Source: Blastobasis lacticolella
Lineage: Eukaryota > Arthropoda > Insecta > Lepidoptera > Blastobasidae
Assembly (NCBI GenBank): GCA_905147135.1
Contig: LR990044.1
Location: 9,180,122 to 9,244,121, forward strand
Length of the DNA stretch: 64,000 nucleotides
Direction of reading: 5' to 3'
Shown: one piece after another, positions 10,793-22,400 of the stretch
How the letters are laid out: the number at the start of each line of letters is the position of its first letter
Numbering within the stretch: position 1 is the stretch's first letter
Notes under the pieces: generated by a model
Told to the model about the DNA's origin: nothing
What the model saw: the letters and a program-made list of their open reading frames with translations, nothing else
The model's database searches: none
Position numbers and translations under genes: made by a program

Positions 10793-13700
10793 CCAGATGG
10801 ATAATATTTGATATTGACTCTGCATCGACTACATTCATATCTGTAGCAAAAAAACGAAAAAAAATTAAAGATGGCTATTGTGACTTGTTGGCGGTTAGTT
10901 TCTGCATAAATAGGGCGATTCCAGCCAGGGACCTACCACCTACTTAACTCGATTGGTTTCATAATAGCAATCATTTATGACGTCATCTGCTCCTTTCTGA
11001 CCGCTATGTGAGCTATACCCAGGTGCAGGGACGATTTTCGAAAGTTTGCAGCTACCTAGATTCTGGATGCGGCAAGCCGAGGACAATGTGCATTAGCTCT
11101 CATAGAAAGTGGCTTAGGCGGTGGACTGATGATAGTAGCCTGATGGTGATGATTGGCTAATCATGACGAGTATTTTGGTCGATTAGGTAATAATTTATAT
11201 CTTATCTTTGTCTTCCGAACCTTCGCCATTTTTGGGACCTATCGTTTTATACCTACATGTAGGTACGATATAATGGGCTTTCCATTATTTTTTCCTCGAC
11301 GGATAATAGCGACAAGTTACATTAATCTTGCATATCGTGAAATCCAGCTTCTACCAGTATCAGTTACTCAGCAGACCTCCATGACACCTACAATCTTGAC
11401 TATGCAATTGATTAGCTACAAACAGCGTTGCACAGCGTCAGCTGACAGCCCTGCGAAGGCGCGTGCTTGAGTTCGTTGAACCCGATGCGGCGTGACGCAA
11501 GCAAGCAGGCAACTTTCTAACCACGCGACGTCAGCGGACATTCTGGTTAAGGCCGCAGCGGCTACCTTCACCATACGTACCCACGAACGCTTTAAATATC
11601 ACCCAGAGAGCACGCAAGGGCATTGACTCGGTTTCGGATGTTGCCACTATTAGATCTGAGGATCGGGTCAGGTGCTTCACTCGGGTCGGATCACGCGTCG
11701 CGTATTAAGAAAGAATGTAGTCCAGAATTGCGTAGTTTATTACGATGGACGGATATATATTGAAGATATGTGGAATGACTAAACCTTTTTTATGCTCTAA
11801 AGGGGGGTTAAAGAGCAAGCATCGTCGTCTTTAGTCGTTAATTACGTGAACGTTTCATTCATAAGCCAATAAGGTTTCCTAAATAACGAGGACAAGTATT
11901 TCGCTTCAACGCGTTCCAGCCGGTCTAAAACATACCCGCTAATGGTGTTTTCTTATCGCGAGTAAAACCAAACACTCCAGTCAACTCAATAAGAACTTCT
12001 ATTTTCAGTGGCTTTCCTATCTTAGAAATTCTTTGGTTATATTTAGAGCGAGAGAGCTCAAGTGGAACCGTTCAGATTAAGGTTTACAGCTTTCAATTAG
12101 TTCCAGACTACAGAACTGCCTGAATGAGAAACGGTTACTGTGCGGCTGGGAAGTGATTGTGATTTTAATTGTTTCAAATATGCATTACACTGGATGACTT
12201 TCACCGGAGCACTTTGGCAGATTGAGAAAATTATTATAAGTTAGGGTAGGTACGTACATTATTTTATAAGGTAGGAATTGGCTGCGTCTTAGAGGTTGAT
12301 GATGGCGCTCACGGCTCATCCAATAATATATGTATGTAGGTACCTACTTTCTATTTTATTGTATGAATTTTATCATGGCCCCTAACCATGGAATAAGATT
12401 GGTGGGAGCAATTTTCTAGCTCGATGAGTTCTAGTTGCATGAAAAGTACGCCTTACTTCACACTTCTAAATGCTTCATGCCAAAGGCAAAGGACGTTTAA
12501 CATCGAAGACATAATAGGCTAAGCAATACCCGGCGCGTACGCCGCTTATGTAACGCCGCGCCTCTATTACGGCGCGGACAATTTTCAATTTCATTTTTAT
12601 CCCGAGTCACGTATCGTCCGTTTATCAACGGCGAGGCCGGCGCGCGCGCATCGCATGTGGGTCGACGAACGGGACCGGACTTTCTTTTTTACTCGTATTT
12701 CCTACACCTCTGCGCTCGTCTTGTCTGCGCGGGATTCACCTGCGCTTTGCGTCGGCGGCTCGAGGAAACTGTTCGTGGAATTCAATGTGGATTGGATCGC
12801 ATCCGCTTCGCTGATGTAGGTAGTAGGGAGGTTCTAATTCAAGGTAACAACGAATGTTGGACGAGTGTGGAGCCGTGACATACCATATGTAACAGCGTCG
12901 AAATATCCGGGCTTATTCGATAACCAGCATACCTTGGTTAATTATACATATTTATAAAATGATTGATGAGATTGATCAATCAATTAATTTTACGTCATCC
13001 TAATAAACTCTGTTGGCCTTTTTTATAAATGAACCAAATTCATCGCAGGCTTCGTTATATTTCAAGACACGTCCACAACTGGACAAAGCACACAAAAATC
13101 CTCGCATGGGTTGGTTTTACGCCCTTGCCGCATTTGGATTAAATTCTATTTGCACAGCATATAACCATATGTCTACTACGCGTGTTTGCTGGCTGGACAA
13201 GTCAAAGTCATTATTTCGAGAAGGGAACAGGGCGAAGATGACATACCACCTACTGGGGGAGGGGGCCTACCATAAAGTGCCTTAAAGAAGTATACCAAGT
13301 TTACCCTACTTTAAGGTATGTCTCCACTAACCTGACCTGCAAGCGAAGTCTTGGATTGGATTGTCATTAATGTCGCCCGTGGAATTCATACCACAAAGGT
13401 GCCAGCCTCAGACCAAATAAGAAATAAAGACAGAATCCTGCAAAGAACATACAAAGGCACGCAGAACTACGAAATGCTGTGTGTGATATATAAAATAGTT
13501 TTCTAACAAGTAAATTTTAACTGCATAAGTTTGACAGAATTATTCAGGAACTTGAGGCTTTATGAAGAAAGGGATGGAAAAGACGCGCAAGGAATAAAGT
13601 AGGAGCTAAGGAGCATTCAGGAAATGAATTTGTACGGAAATAAACCCAGTTCGATGAAGAGGGAAATTCTATAAAAGATTTTTTGAAGACCGGATTTATG

Positions 13701-14085
13701 GAAAAAAGGAATAAACATTTCGTGAATCTGAATGTAGATGCTTATTATTACAAGCAGATCAAAGAACTTCATTTTTGTCTGTCATGTGTATGCTTTCCAA
13801 AAAAAATAGATTTAATGATGCTATTTATTTATTTATCAGACAGCGAATATTTTACACTCCTAAGTTCAATAATAGAGCTTTTGGCAAGTCACAGAAAAGG
13901 CGCCATTTTTTCTCTGTACCCAATTTGTAAAAAGCTACTTAATAAAGCTAATTTGTGTATATTTTAATGTATTGGCTAGTTCATGTTCACGTGGTTTATA
14001 AATGTTTTTGATATGTTATCAAAAACTTATAGTTGTATACTTATTTTTGTTGTTAAAACGCGTGAATATTACAAATCATAAAAAT
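10793..14085. other. No gene recognised
   Basis: A long stretch without identified repeats. CpG-rich DNA lies at about 11500-11580 and 12530-12660 (around 'ggcgcgtacgccgc' and 'ggccggcgcgcgcgca'). Open frames at 11153-11470, 12657-12878, 13013-13285 and 13683-13967 are short, mostly lack ATG and show no domain. A spliced gene with small exons cannot be excluded by eye. Confidence 0.4.
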
Positions 14086-14235
14086 GTACATAGCATAAAA
14101 CAAAGTCGCTTCTCGGCTTCCCGCCGCCCGTTTGTATGTATGTAGACTTAGATATTTTAAATGACGCAACGGATTTCGATGCGGTTTTCACCGTTCAATA
14201 GATAATTTCTTTCTCCTGAAGGTTTCATGTGTAAA
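14086..14235 (-). repeat. Family Q copy, reverse orientation
   Basis: It contains 'gcataaaacaaagtcgcttc', 'gtatgtatgtagacttagat', 'gacgcaacggatttcgatgc' and 'ctgaaggtttcatg', the complement of the block order seen at 1921-2132 and 33273-33685. Confidence 0.7.
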
Positions 14236-15167
14236 GAAAGCCGAGAAAACCCGTGAAAATTACAATTTTTACTAACTGCACCCTCTGCTAACCTTATTTT
14301 GTTTATAAACGCACGCTGTAAAACTTATCTAAAGAATTCATCCGCTGCTCTAAAGTCTACGCAATAATTAAATCAGTATTAAATTAAGCTTGCCGTGACG
14401 CCATCGTCATGTGATGTGATAAAGTTTACGGCAGCCCGATCTGAGGCTGCGCTGGTGGGCGCATACCTGAGCTATCGTGCGCGCCCTACCTTATCGCTAT
14501 CAGGCCGCGTTGCGCCAATATTAGTACAGCGCATACCGCCGCCGGATCCCGAAATGCGCCCGGTGACGTCACACGCGTGGAATTACAAAATGTTTGATTA
14601 GACACCGCACTATCTAGCGGCTCGTAATTAGTTTGCGAAATCGCCGTGTTTGCTACCCGTTATCTGAATAACGCTGCTTTGCCGTATTAGTTTCGTTTCA
14701 TTGCCATGTCGTGACGGTATATTTTTCTGTACGCCGTGTAGTAAAACAAAATTGATGGTCTTACTTAATGGTATGCAAATATTAAGGTGCGCTCACACGG
14801 CGGCGGCGGTGCGCGACGGCAGCGGGAGCGTGACGGCGGCCGCGGGACGAGAGCGTCACGTCCCGTGACGTCACGCTTGGCCACCGCGCGTAACCGTTCC
14901 GTTCGCGGCACGATGACTCGCATTCGTATCTTAATCACTGGCTAATTTTTTGTCGATAGCGGTTGGAAACTCGCTTTTTAATGCGGTACTTTTAGCTTGG
15001 TTCTTGGTATTTTTAAAGCAATTTATTCCAAACTAGCTTTTTCGTTTCGTTCACGTGAAATTTTTTACTACGTTCCAAAACCGTTTTTGCGGGAATGACA
15101 TTGCATTGCCTATGTTACTCGCTGATAATATAGATTTCTGTCGGTGAAATAATTTTACATATAGTTA
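14236..15167. other. No gene recognised; CpG-rich patch at 14780-14900
   Basis: The patch contains 'gcggcggcggtgcgcgacgg' and 'cgtgacgtcacgcttgg'; the palindromic TGACGTCA-like site is CRE-like in form. A 68-codon open frame at 14395-14601 has an alternative start. I cannot tell whether the patch is a promoter, a repeat or neither. Confidence 0.4.
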
Positions 15168-15245
15168 AGTGGTTTTTGAGTTTATCCCTTACAAACATAC
15201 AAACAAACAATCAAAGCTTTTCCCTTTATAATATCAGTATGGAGA
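15168..15245 (+). repeat. Family Q variant 3' end
   Basis: 'gtggtttttgagtttatccc' followed by CAAACATACAAA-type bases and 'tttataatatcagtatgg' matches the 3' part of the copy at 5614-5731. The 5' part is absent. Confidence 0.5.
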
Positions 15246-15785
15246 AATGCTCTTGAACAATATGGTTGTATATGGGTTGTGTATGTAATAATATGTATAT
15301 GTATTTGTTTTCAATGTAGGTATATGTATAGGTATGTATTTATCTATGTATAGTATTAGTTAAGCATCATTATTTTGTTTCTCACGATCTCTCTGCTGAA
15401 GGCCACCTCGAAGAAATTTCTTTATAGAAATAAGTTGGCCTATTGTATCTAATATATTATGTCATATACTTTAATGGTTTGTTAGTTTGCAAAAGGAGGT
15501 AATTTCATTATTCGTAATACTCTAATAATGTTGTTTGCTGGTGAATTTCCCACTAATTGCGAAGTAAAAGCTACGGAGCATGACATGACACGCCTTTCGG
15601 CAGCACTGCAACTACCATGCATAACGTAAGAAGTGGAATAAATTGTGTTCGCTTAGTTGTTTCACATAATTATTTCTACTGCATAAAAGATTTGTGAATA
15701 TATAAAAAGTCCGTTAAACTAGCAATTAAGGGATCAGCCATTATTATTTAAATATGTACTTGAAAGTGTAAAATACATTATTTTG
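15246..15785. other. No gene recognised
   Basis: AT-rich with GTATATGTATGT-like simple sequence around 15280-15350. Nothing else seen. Confidence 0.5.
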
Positions 15786-16266
15786 TCTTGAACTGTAATC
15801 ATAATTTATATATTTGTCTTTTCACCTTTATGCTTTTAAACGAAAACAATTTATATATTTGTCTTTTCACCTTTATGCTTTTAAACGAAAACAGTAACAA
15901 CTATCTTTCTTTCTTTTATTGTTGTACAGGTGTTAAGCTTCTTATGACATTATATAAGTTAGACAATTCAAATCAACCCAATAATTTCATATTTGTAATG
16001 CTGGTAATAAACAGCAACCCTATCCATCAGAAACTCGAGGAATTAATGTCTTGAACTGTAATCATAATTTATATATTTGTCTTTTCACCTTTATGCTTTT
16101 AAACGAAAACAGTAACAACTATATTTCTTTCTTTTATTGTTGTACAGGTGTTAAGCTTCTTATGACATTATATAAGTTAGACAATTCAAATCAACCCAAT
16201 AATTTCATATTTGTAATGCTGGTAATAAACAGCAACCCTATCCATCAGAAACTCGAGGAATTAATG
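15786..16266 (+). repeat. Recent 263-bp tandem duplication with open frame
   Basis: Bases 15786-16048 are repeated at 16049-16266. The second copy lacks a 45-bp internal repeat but otherwise differs by about one base (C/A near 15906). The junction shows a 2-bp microhomology (TG). Each copy has a pyrimidine-rich tract ending 'ttattgttgtacag', resembling a 3' splice site, then an open frame. Copy 2 runs open to the TAA at 16288 and copy 1 to a TGA at 16052, both entered from TTG (15788, 16051). Translated exon-like part: hydrophobic and polar, no family recognised. It could be a duplicated terminal exon or non-coding DNA. Confidence 0.85.
15803..15892 (+). repeat. 45-bp unit, two tandem copies
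   Basis: The unit beginning 'aatttatatatttgtctttt' and ending 'taaacgaaaac' occurs at 15803-15847 and immediately again at 15848-15892, apparently identical. It is a multiple of three, so the reading frame is kept (15 residues per unit). The unit is single in the downstream copy (from 16066), so this is either a later expansion in copy 1 or a loss in copy 2. Confidence 0.9.
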
Positions 16267-17395
16267 ACGGTCCGCCTGACTAATATGTAAGCCAAGCCAT
16301 CCCAACACTCGGCTAATGGCGACGTGCGGCGCTAGAAAGCGCGTCGGTTCTCGCTTGGCGGACGGAGCGTGACGCGAGGCTCCCACGCCACTGACCGACA
16401 CTCGACGGAGTGTGACGGCTGTGTGCACTCGCCTTTAAATTTTCAACGGACAGGACGGAGGCTTCCAGTTTCCTTCCAGATCCTACTCCTACCTGTCCGA
16501 ATTATTACTTTATGTATTTGTATGACGATGTAAAATATTTTACTATAAATAAATGAATATTGATAGTTTTGAGGGTGTTCTTTGTTTTTCACAAAATTAT
16601 ACTATAAGTTCTTACCAAAGAGGCTTGTCCTATAGCGACGCTAATAATACTAATAGATTTGTTGTATTAATTTCACATAGATACAGATAGATCTTAAGAT
16701 CTAGGCTTAGGCCGGTCTACATCACGGATTCGCGGACAAAAGCACCTAATTAGGTTGGTACTTACATTAAAATTTATTTAGTACGTAAATCAACTTCTAA
16801 AACGCTATTTCATTTTAGAAGTTGCTCACCTACGCTGAGCACGTGATTCAGAATAAGCGGCACCATTGTGTTCCGAGATCAATACTCGTCATTCGTTCCT
16901 CGGAACACCTTTAAAATTGGTCCATTATTAAGGTACAGTTACGCAACCCAATAATACATCTTTTGTTGTGTAACACATCTGTTACGGTCCGCTTCACGAG
17001 TCCGCCTTTGTGAGCTGGTCCTTTCACGACTTTCTCTTCGAAATATCCTTTTGTGATACGACGTCTATGGCCTGTTTAATGGTTACTGCCTGCCTACGTA
17101 TTGAGTGTGCCGTACTGTATGAAGGTGTGTCGTCAATTTTACATCGAATTGTGTCTTTATACATATGTATTTGTTCATGAAGAGAGAATAAGAGAGTTAT
17201 TCCAACGCACAGCTTCTAAATTGCGTATTGATTGATACCTGACTAGAAAATCATGAAAGAGCGCGCTAAGCTTCAATACAGAGAATTAAATTGTATTCAA
17301 TATCCTGTAGGTATTAGGCACCTACTCGCAACCCACGATTCAGCCAACCTATAAGAAGTATAGGTAGAATTTTTTTTTTTCTACATAATTATTAT
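16267..17395. other. No gene recognised; CpG-rich patch at 16310-16440
   Basis: The patch directly follows the end of the open frame of the tandem duplication and has 'gcgtgacgcgaggctccc' and 'ctcgacggagtgtgacgg'. Downstream is AT-rich. An A-rich motif AATAAA occurs at about 16546, but a lone polyadenylation motif is weak evidence in AT-rich DNA. Confidence 0.4.
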
Positions 17396-17478
17396 TATAT
17401 CAGTTATCTAGCACCCATAGTACAAAATTTGCTTAGTTTGGGGCTAGGTGGCGTTGTGTGAATTCGTCCAAGTATAAT
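17396..17478 (+). mobile_element. Family T SINE-like 3' domain
   Basis: 'tatcagttatctagcaccca', 'tttgcttagtttggggctag' and 'gcgttgtgtgaattcgtcc' match the copies at 5775-5865 and, as complement, 42707-42800. The 5' head is absent. Confidence 0.72.
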
Positions 17479-17580
17479 TGTTATTTGGATGGACTGGAAC
17501 CACCAAGAATCCATGGTACTACCTCGTCGTATGGACCACGTGATTCTGATGGACTGGCTCTATAAATACAATATTAAGCT

Positions 17581-17850
17581 TCCACCTTACAGAATATCGC
17601 AGCTAAATAATACTCTTTTAAATAGTATTATGTTTCTGCAGGTGAGTAAGGTTTCCAGTGCTCCATGGGGTGGGGATTTGGGGAACCGTGGCTTTGGCAG
17701 TGGAGTGGCATTTGCTTTTTGCTGCCAGAGCAACGTGTTATAGAGGTGGGCAACGCATTGGTGATACTCTTGGTGTTGATAATGTCTATAGGCAGTGGTG
17801 ACCACTATCCATCAGGTCGCCCGCTTGCCTGTTTGCCTACCGTATGACAT
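17581..17850 (+). mobile_element. LINE 3'-end copy (family L), 270 bp
   Basis: This copy is colinear, with no gaps, with 44660-44929; I count about 12 differences in 270 bases by eye. Blocks in order: 'tttctgcaggtgagtaagg', 'ccatggggtggggatttgg', 'gggcaacgcattggtgatac', 'aggcagtggtgaccacta', 'ccatcaggtcgcccgcttgc', then an A-rich tail at 17849-17867. Such 3' ends belong to non-LTR retrotransposons in Lepidoptera; Jockey or CR1 clade is my inference. No coding portion remains here. Confidence 0.75.
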
Positions 17851-18193
17851 AAAAAGAAAAAAAAAGCTGTATAGACTTTTGCAACGACCATCTTGCAACA
17901 ACACATTTCCAGCTTCTTAATCCGCTGACAGCACCGTCGAGCGCTGGAGAGACCAGAACTCCAGACCCAAGTGTCGTGGGTAATCACGGTCGGTGATACG
18001 TGAAAACGGCGTTGACACAATGTGTCTTGGCGGGGGTGAGGGGGGGCGATCGGATTGCGACCCGCGCATCTGCCCTGCGCCCGCGTCCTTCGAGACTACG
18101 ACGCGGGAATACCGTAACCGGAGAACAGGTCCGGACTTGGGCGGGACATTCCTGCCTAGTAGTGAACCGTTGACTAATGTGGAGGAATGTTAA
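17851..18193. other. No gene recognised; GC-rich patch at 18000-18140
   Basis: The patch is G-rich on the plus strand ('cgggggtgagggggggcg') with several CpG. Overlapping short open frames on both strands (17805-18229) have no recognisable domain. Confidence 0.4.
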
Positions 18194-18411
18194 TACTAGT
18201 TTTAAATGTTCCGATTTGGCTTGAGCCAACCATTTGTCAGTAGCAGTTGATACTAATCCTTACGTAGTATAAAATAAAGTCGCTTTTAAGTGCGGCGGAC
18301 GTGGTCTCACGTCCGACCAAGGTCGGCTCTCCGGCGACTTTACTTTGTACACTGTAAGATTTAGTATCGGTTGATCGGCTCCAGCCAAATCGGAGCGTCT
18401 GTTACTAGTTT
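18194..18411. mobile_element. Long imperfect foldback element (MITE-like)
   Basis: The left half (about 18200-18283) and right half (about 18334-18400) are inverted copies: 'ccgatttggcttgagcc' against 'ggctccagccaaatcgg', 'gatactaatccttac' against 'gtaagatttagtatc', and 'aaaataaagtcgc' at 18271-18283 against 'gcgactttacttt' at 18334-18346. The centre folds again: 'ggacgtg' (18297-18303) pairs with 'cacgtcc' (18308-18314), overlapping a ccgacc/ggtcgg pair. The innermost arm resembles the 'aaagtcgc' end of family Q. No target duplication can be assigned. Confidence 0.7.
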
Positions 18412-19173
18412 CAGTCCAACAGTAAACTGTTACGGGCTGTTTTGTGATATGTAGCGGAACCAATCCTGACGGATGTCATTTCCCAAAATACCTAATAGGT
18501 AAAATTGCTATAAAATAAAATATTGGCGGTAAAGAAGCATTTATGAGTCTAGAGAAAGAAATACGAGAAGGTATTTAATAATAAAAGTGATGCTGCACAC
18601 TACCTACCTGTCTAATAAAATCTCGGTAAGGCAAGGTCGTTTTTCTTAATATTTGTTGGTTTTATAATAAAAGTTTTATATGATTTTAACATTCATGACT
18701 GAGTTGAGTCATAGTTACGTCAATCTTCATTTCAAACTTGCATTTGTTATTATTATATCTGCCGCATTGCTCGAAATTTTAAAACGGAGGGGTGCTAGTT
18801 GTAAAACGTAGTTGTTTATCGAAAATGGCGAAACCAACCAGCCCAGTCGTAAATCAAGGTTTGACGTTTACGATGTTTTCGTTTACCATCACGGGGTTAG
18901 TTCCACGTCGGACGTTCTAAATATAGACACCGGTGATTCCATTCATTGTTCCCTCAATCGCTTTTGACGTGCGAGTGAGAGTTATTGCATTGCTCTGACG
19001 CAGAATTCCTGAAGCGGACGTTCTGTTCTCGTTTTCGAATCGTCAAATCTACCCTAAAACTAGAGTTACGTTGCCACCGTCATACTCATATAATACGTAA
19101 ACAAAGTTTATGTGTTTTCTATCGGACGGTAGAGCACTTGATATAGTACGTTAGAAATATTGACTGAAGTAGT
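18412..19173. other. No gene recognised
   Basis: AT-rich to about 18780, then balanced sequence with scattered CpG. No repeat family recognised. Confidence 0.5.
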
Positions 19174-19462
19174 TGGGAGCGTCGGTGGCTGAATAGGTAT
19201 CCGACTCGTAAGCGATAGGTATCGGATTCGAAACCCACTGCGACAATGTACCAATGACTCTTTTCTGAGTTATGTACATTAGTTAAACGTGAGAAAACAC
19301 ATAGTGATGAAACCTGCGCATTCAGGCGACTGAATGTGGAACCATGATCCAATCTGGTCAGGTTCCACTGTAGTTATCTAATCTTCTAATCAGCTAAATC
19401 CTGGATCATTGTCAAGGCGGACTCCGCGTACCCTCGTGCGCGAGAGCACAAACGGGACATTA
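19174..19462 (+). mobile_element. Family S tRNA-derived SINE
   Basis: The head reads 'gtcggtggctgaataggtat', the B-box-like site is 'ggattcgaaac' (mutated from GGTTCGAATCC), and then follow 'atgtaccaatgactcttttc', 'gaaacctgcgcattcaggcg', 'accatgatccaatctggtca', a deletion across the 'gcagggtcatggaggtcaga' block, and the terminal 'cgtgcgcgagagcacaaacg'. The family 3' end 'acgggacattaacgct' is intact. Confidence 0.85.
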
Positions 19463-22400
19463 ACGCTAAGGTGATTATTTTTTTATAAATATTGACAGAG
19501 TACCTAGGTAGATATACAATGTTACGTCTTTGCAGCAATGTGTGGTAGGAAATGGTGTCGATGTATTTAGCACAGTTTTATTGTGCCTCTGGCAAATCTG
19601 CTGTAGGTATCGTTCGCACCTCATGTAGGTAAACGTATTTCCAAACATATCTAGGTAACCATTTATCAACATCATTGTTGATTGTGGTTATCGTTACCGT
19701 ACCGGCACTGTTTTTCGTACATGTTTTTAAATTTAGAAATTGTCTTTCTTAGTATGTGGATAATAAATTCAAGCTGTTAGACTTTATGTCGGATGTTTGA
19801 CATTCAAACGGCAATTTCGTTTTATTGGTAACAGATCACGTCCGCCACCCACGTAGTTATTTGCTATAAATTAGATTATGTGTTGGTCAATAAATTATAA
19901 CAGTACCTACGCAGGAGTTATGTTAGTAATATTTTATATCTATAAAAAAAGACCTTACGGAAATATGCAAATAATATTCCCAAAGAGATAGATGACACGT
20001 CTGCGGCAATAAGGAGGGCAAAGACCGCATTACCGCAAGATTGTTTATTTACGATAGAACAGGAAAATATTTCAACACATTCTGATTTACGTCAACCAAT
20101 GTGTAACCACCGTTTAGCGGGGTTACGAGAAATATCCTAACTCCATTCGCGAATGGGCAGCTTGCGTAAAAAAAATTAATACACTTACCGTAAATACACA
20201 GCCGCGTGAACACACACGGGGTTTTGACAACTTTTCCTAGCAGGCGGTCGATTGCAGTTCTTCTAAAATTGTGTGAAGTAGGCGTCTCGATATAGACCGG
20301 CAGCGCCGCACATTATCGTCATGGAACTTTTCTATCGCAAACCAACAAATCACGATTCGCAATGCAACGGTACATAACCTTTGCCAATTTTGATATGTAG
20401 GTACTACATTCTAAGATAACACTATCAGTCACCAGACTATCGCATAATATGTTTACATACGGAAACAAAAAACATGTGCAATTTCAGCCGCAGAATTACA
20501 CTACTGGACATATTATGGACCTAGGCTATAACCGAACTCTTCACATCAATTGGCTTTGTGCTACCTATTACCTACCGTCGTTGCCCGGTAGGAAGGCTTT
20601 GCGGGGGAGAACCTTTGTATTGTTACGTCACTTCGCGTCCACTGCACAATCGGACTTTTGCATCGGCACTAACGTAGAATTTCACTACACCTACACGCTG
20701 GTCACTCTACGCTCCTACAGCCTTAGAGCTTTGTCAATGACGCAGGTACTGCTACGGTGTCTAGTCTAGAGAGATAATTTTCTAATGAGAGTAGCCGGTA
20801 TTATGGACGAAAAAATCTTCTGCAATTTGTCCTATATTCCGTCTTGGTTTCTTCGATTGACATTTGCCTTTTGTTTTGGCCTACTTGTATTTTGAACCAA
20901 CCCAACTGGGCATTTTAACCCAGTACCTATATGCCAACGCGTCAAGAACAGGGCTGCCAAGCCAATAATAATCGGGTACTTGATAGATTCGACATAAGTT
21001 CGTGATCATTTTAAGACCCATCTGTGGAGAGACTGCTCTTTTTTGCTCTTGCTCTCACTTTCTTAAAATGCAAAACGATCCTGGTTGCTAACTTACGGCA
21101 AGCTCCCACGTGTATCTCTCCGATATTGATCATACGTTTGCTACTGAAACCGCCTCCTGAATACACCCCTGGCCACCAAACGGCACGCACCGCGGCATGA
21201 CGTAGTGTCGCTACGTTTCGCGCATGCAAACGCGACTGCGGCGCGGCATACTGATGCGTCCGGCTGGCTGCCCACCGCGCGGCCCTGCCTCGTGCGACGA
21301 GTGCCAAACGAGGCCCGCACGTACGTGACTCGAGTTGATGAACTGGGCCAGGGTTGGAGCCAGGAGGGGGGCGGGGGGCAGACGCCGCCTCACCCTGCTT
21401 TGTGGGCTGTCGCTCTTGATTTGCATCGTGTGTTAAATCGAATATCAATGCCGCTTGTGTAGTCTAGCTAGAATGTAGAGAATGATGTGAGGTGGTAGGG
21501 CTCTGTCAAGTCTGAGGAGTCCGCCTGGATGTATACCACCGCGTTATCTATTTCTGCCGCCAAGTAACAATATGTATTATTGTGTTCCGGTGAGTTAATA
21601 GCCAATGACAACGCATCTCTGCGGTTCTATAGCTGCAACCTAAATGCATGAATCGTTGATGTTATGGGCGACGGTTACCGTTGTCACATGGGTTGCCCGC
21701 GCGTTTTTCACTGCGTAGCTTAAAAAATATAGTTCTTAGGTACATTTCCTCTTTCATGAAAGATATGGCAGTCAAACAATCATCCTTCATAATAAAAACA
21801 TACAAACGTTAACTGATTCTGATAACGTTCACGCAATATTGAACCACATTCTTTTCGTTATCGCATGGCACTGCGCATCGTGTTGCGTTCCTTAGAAACG
21901 TTCAGTCACACCTGGTTATCTAAGTAACATACATATAGATAATGAAAATGTTTACTATTGCCTCGATGGCACACAGTGCAGACAGCGCGGTACCGCGTTA
22001 TGGGTTCTGGGTTTGGTTTCTGCGAAACGCTCAATGCCGCACTAGGTATGGCCACGTAGGTATGACCACGCTTGATGTGTTTGTTGTTCGAAAAAATAGC
22101 AAGGAGACGTGTCGTGAATATAAAAGATGTTTGGTACATGTTACGTGTACTGTTATGGTGACACAGAGCACAAACGAAAACCCACCCATGTATGATGTGG
22201 TGATGATAAACGATGTGTAAAATATTGCTATTCGTTTTCCTGATATTTCCGATTTATCTTTGCATTTAGGAAAGAACGTTCGGTCATGTTTATTTTCGTT
22301 ACATGTTAATTTTAGAACACGGAACCTCAATAACTCACCGAACTTTTGTTAATTCCTATAACATATTATTTCCGTTTCCTTAAACACGTTTCAAAATGAA

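Noticed and set aside
21011..21448. 145-codon minus-strand frame, Ala/Arg/Pro-rich
   Set aside because: No ATG at its start, low-complexity product, and frames are open on both strands across a GC-rich patch.
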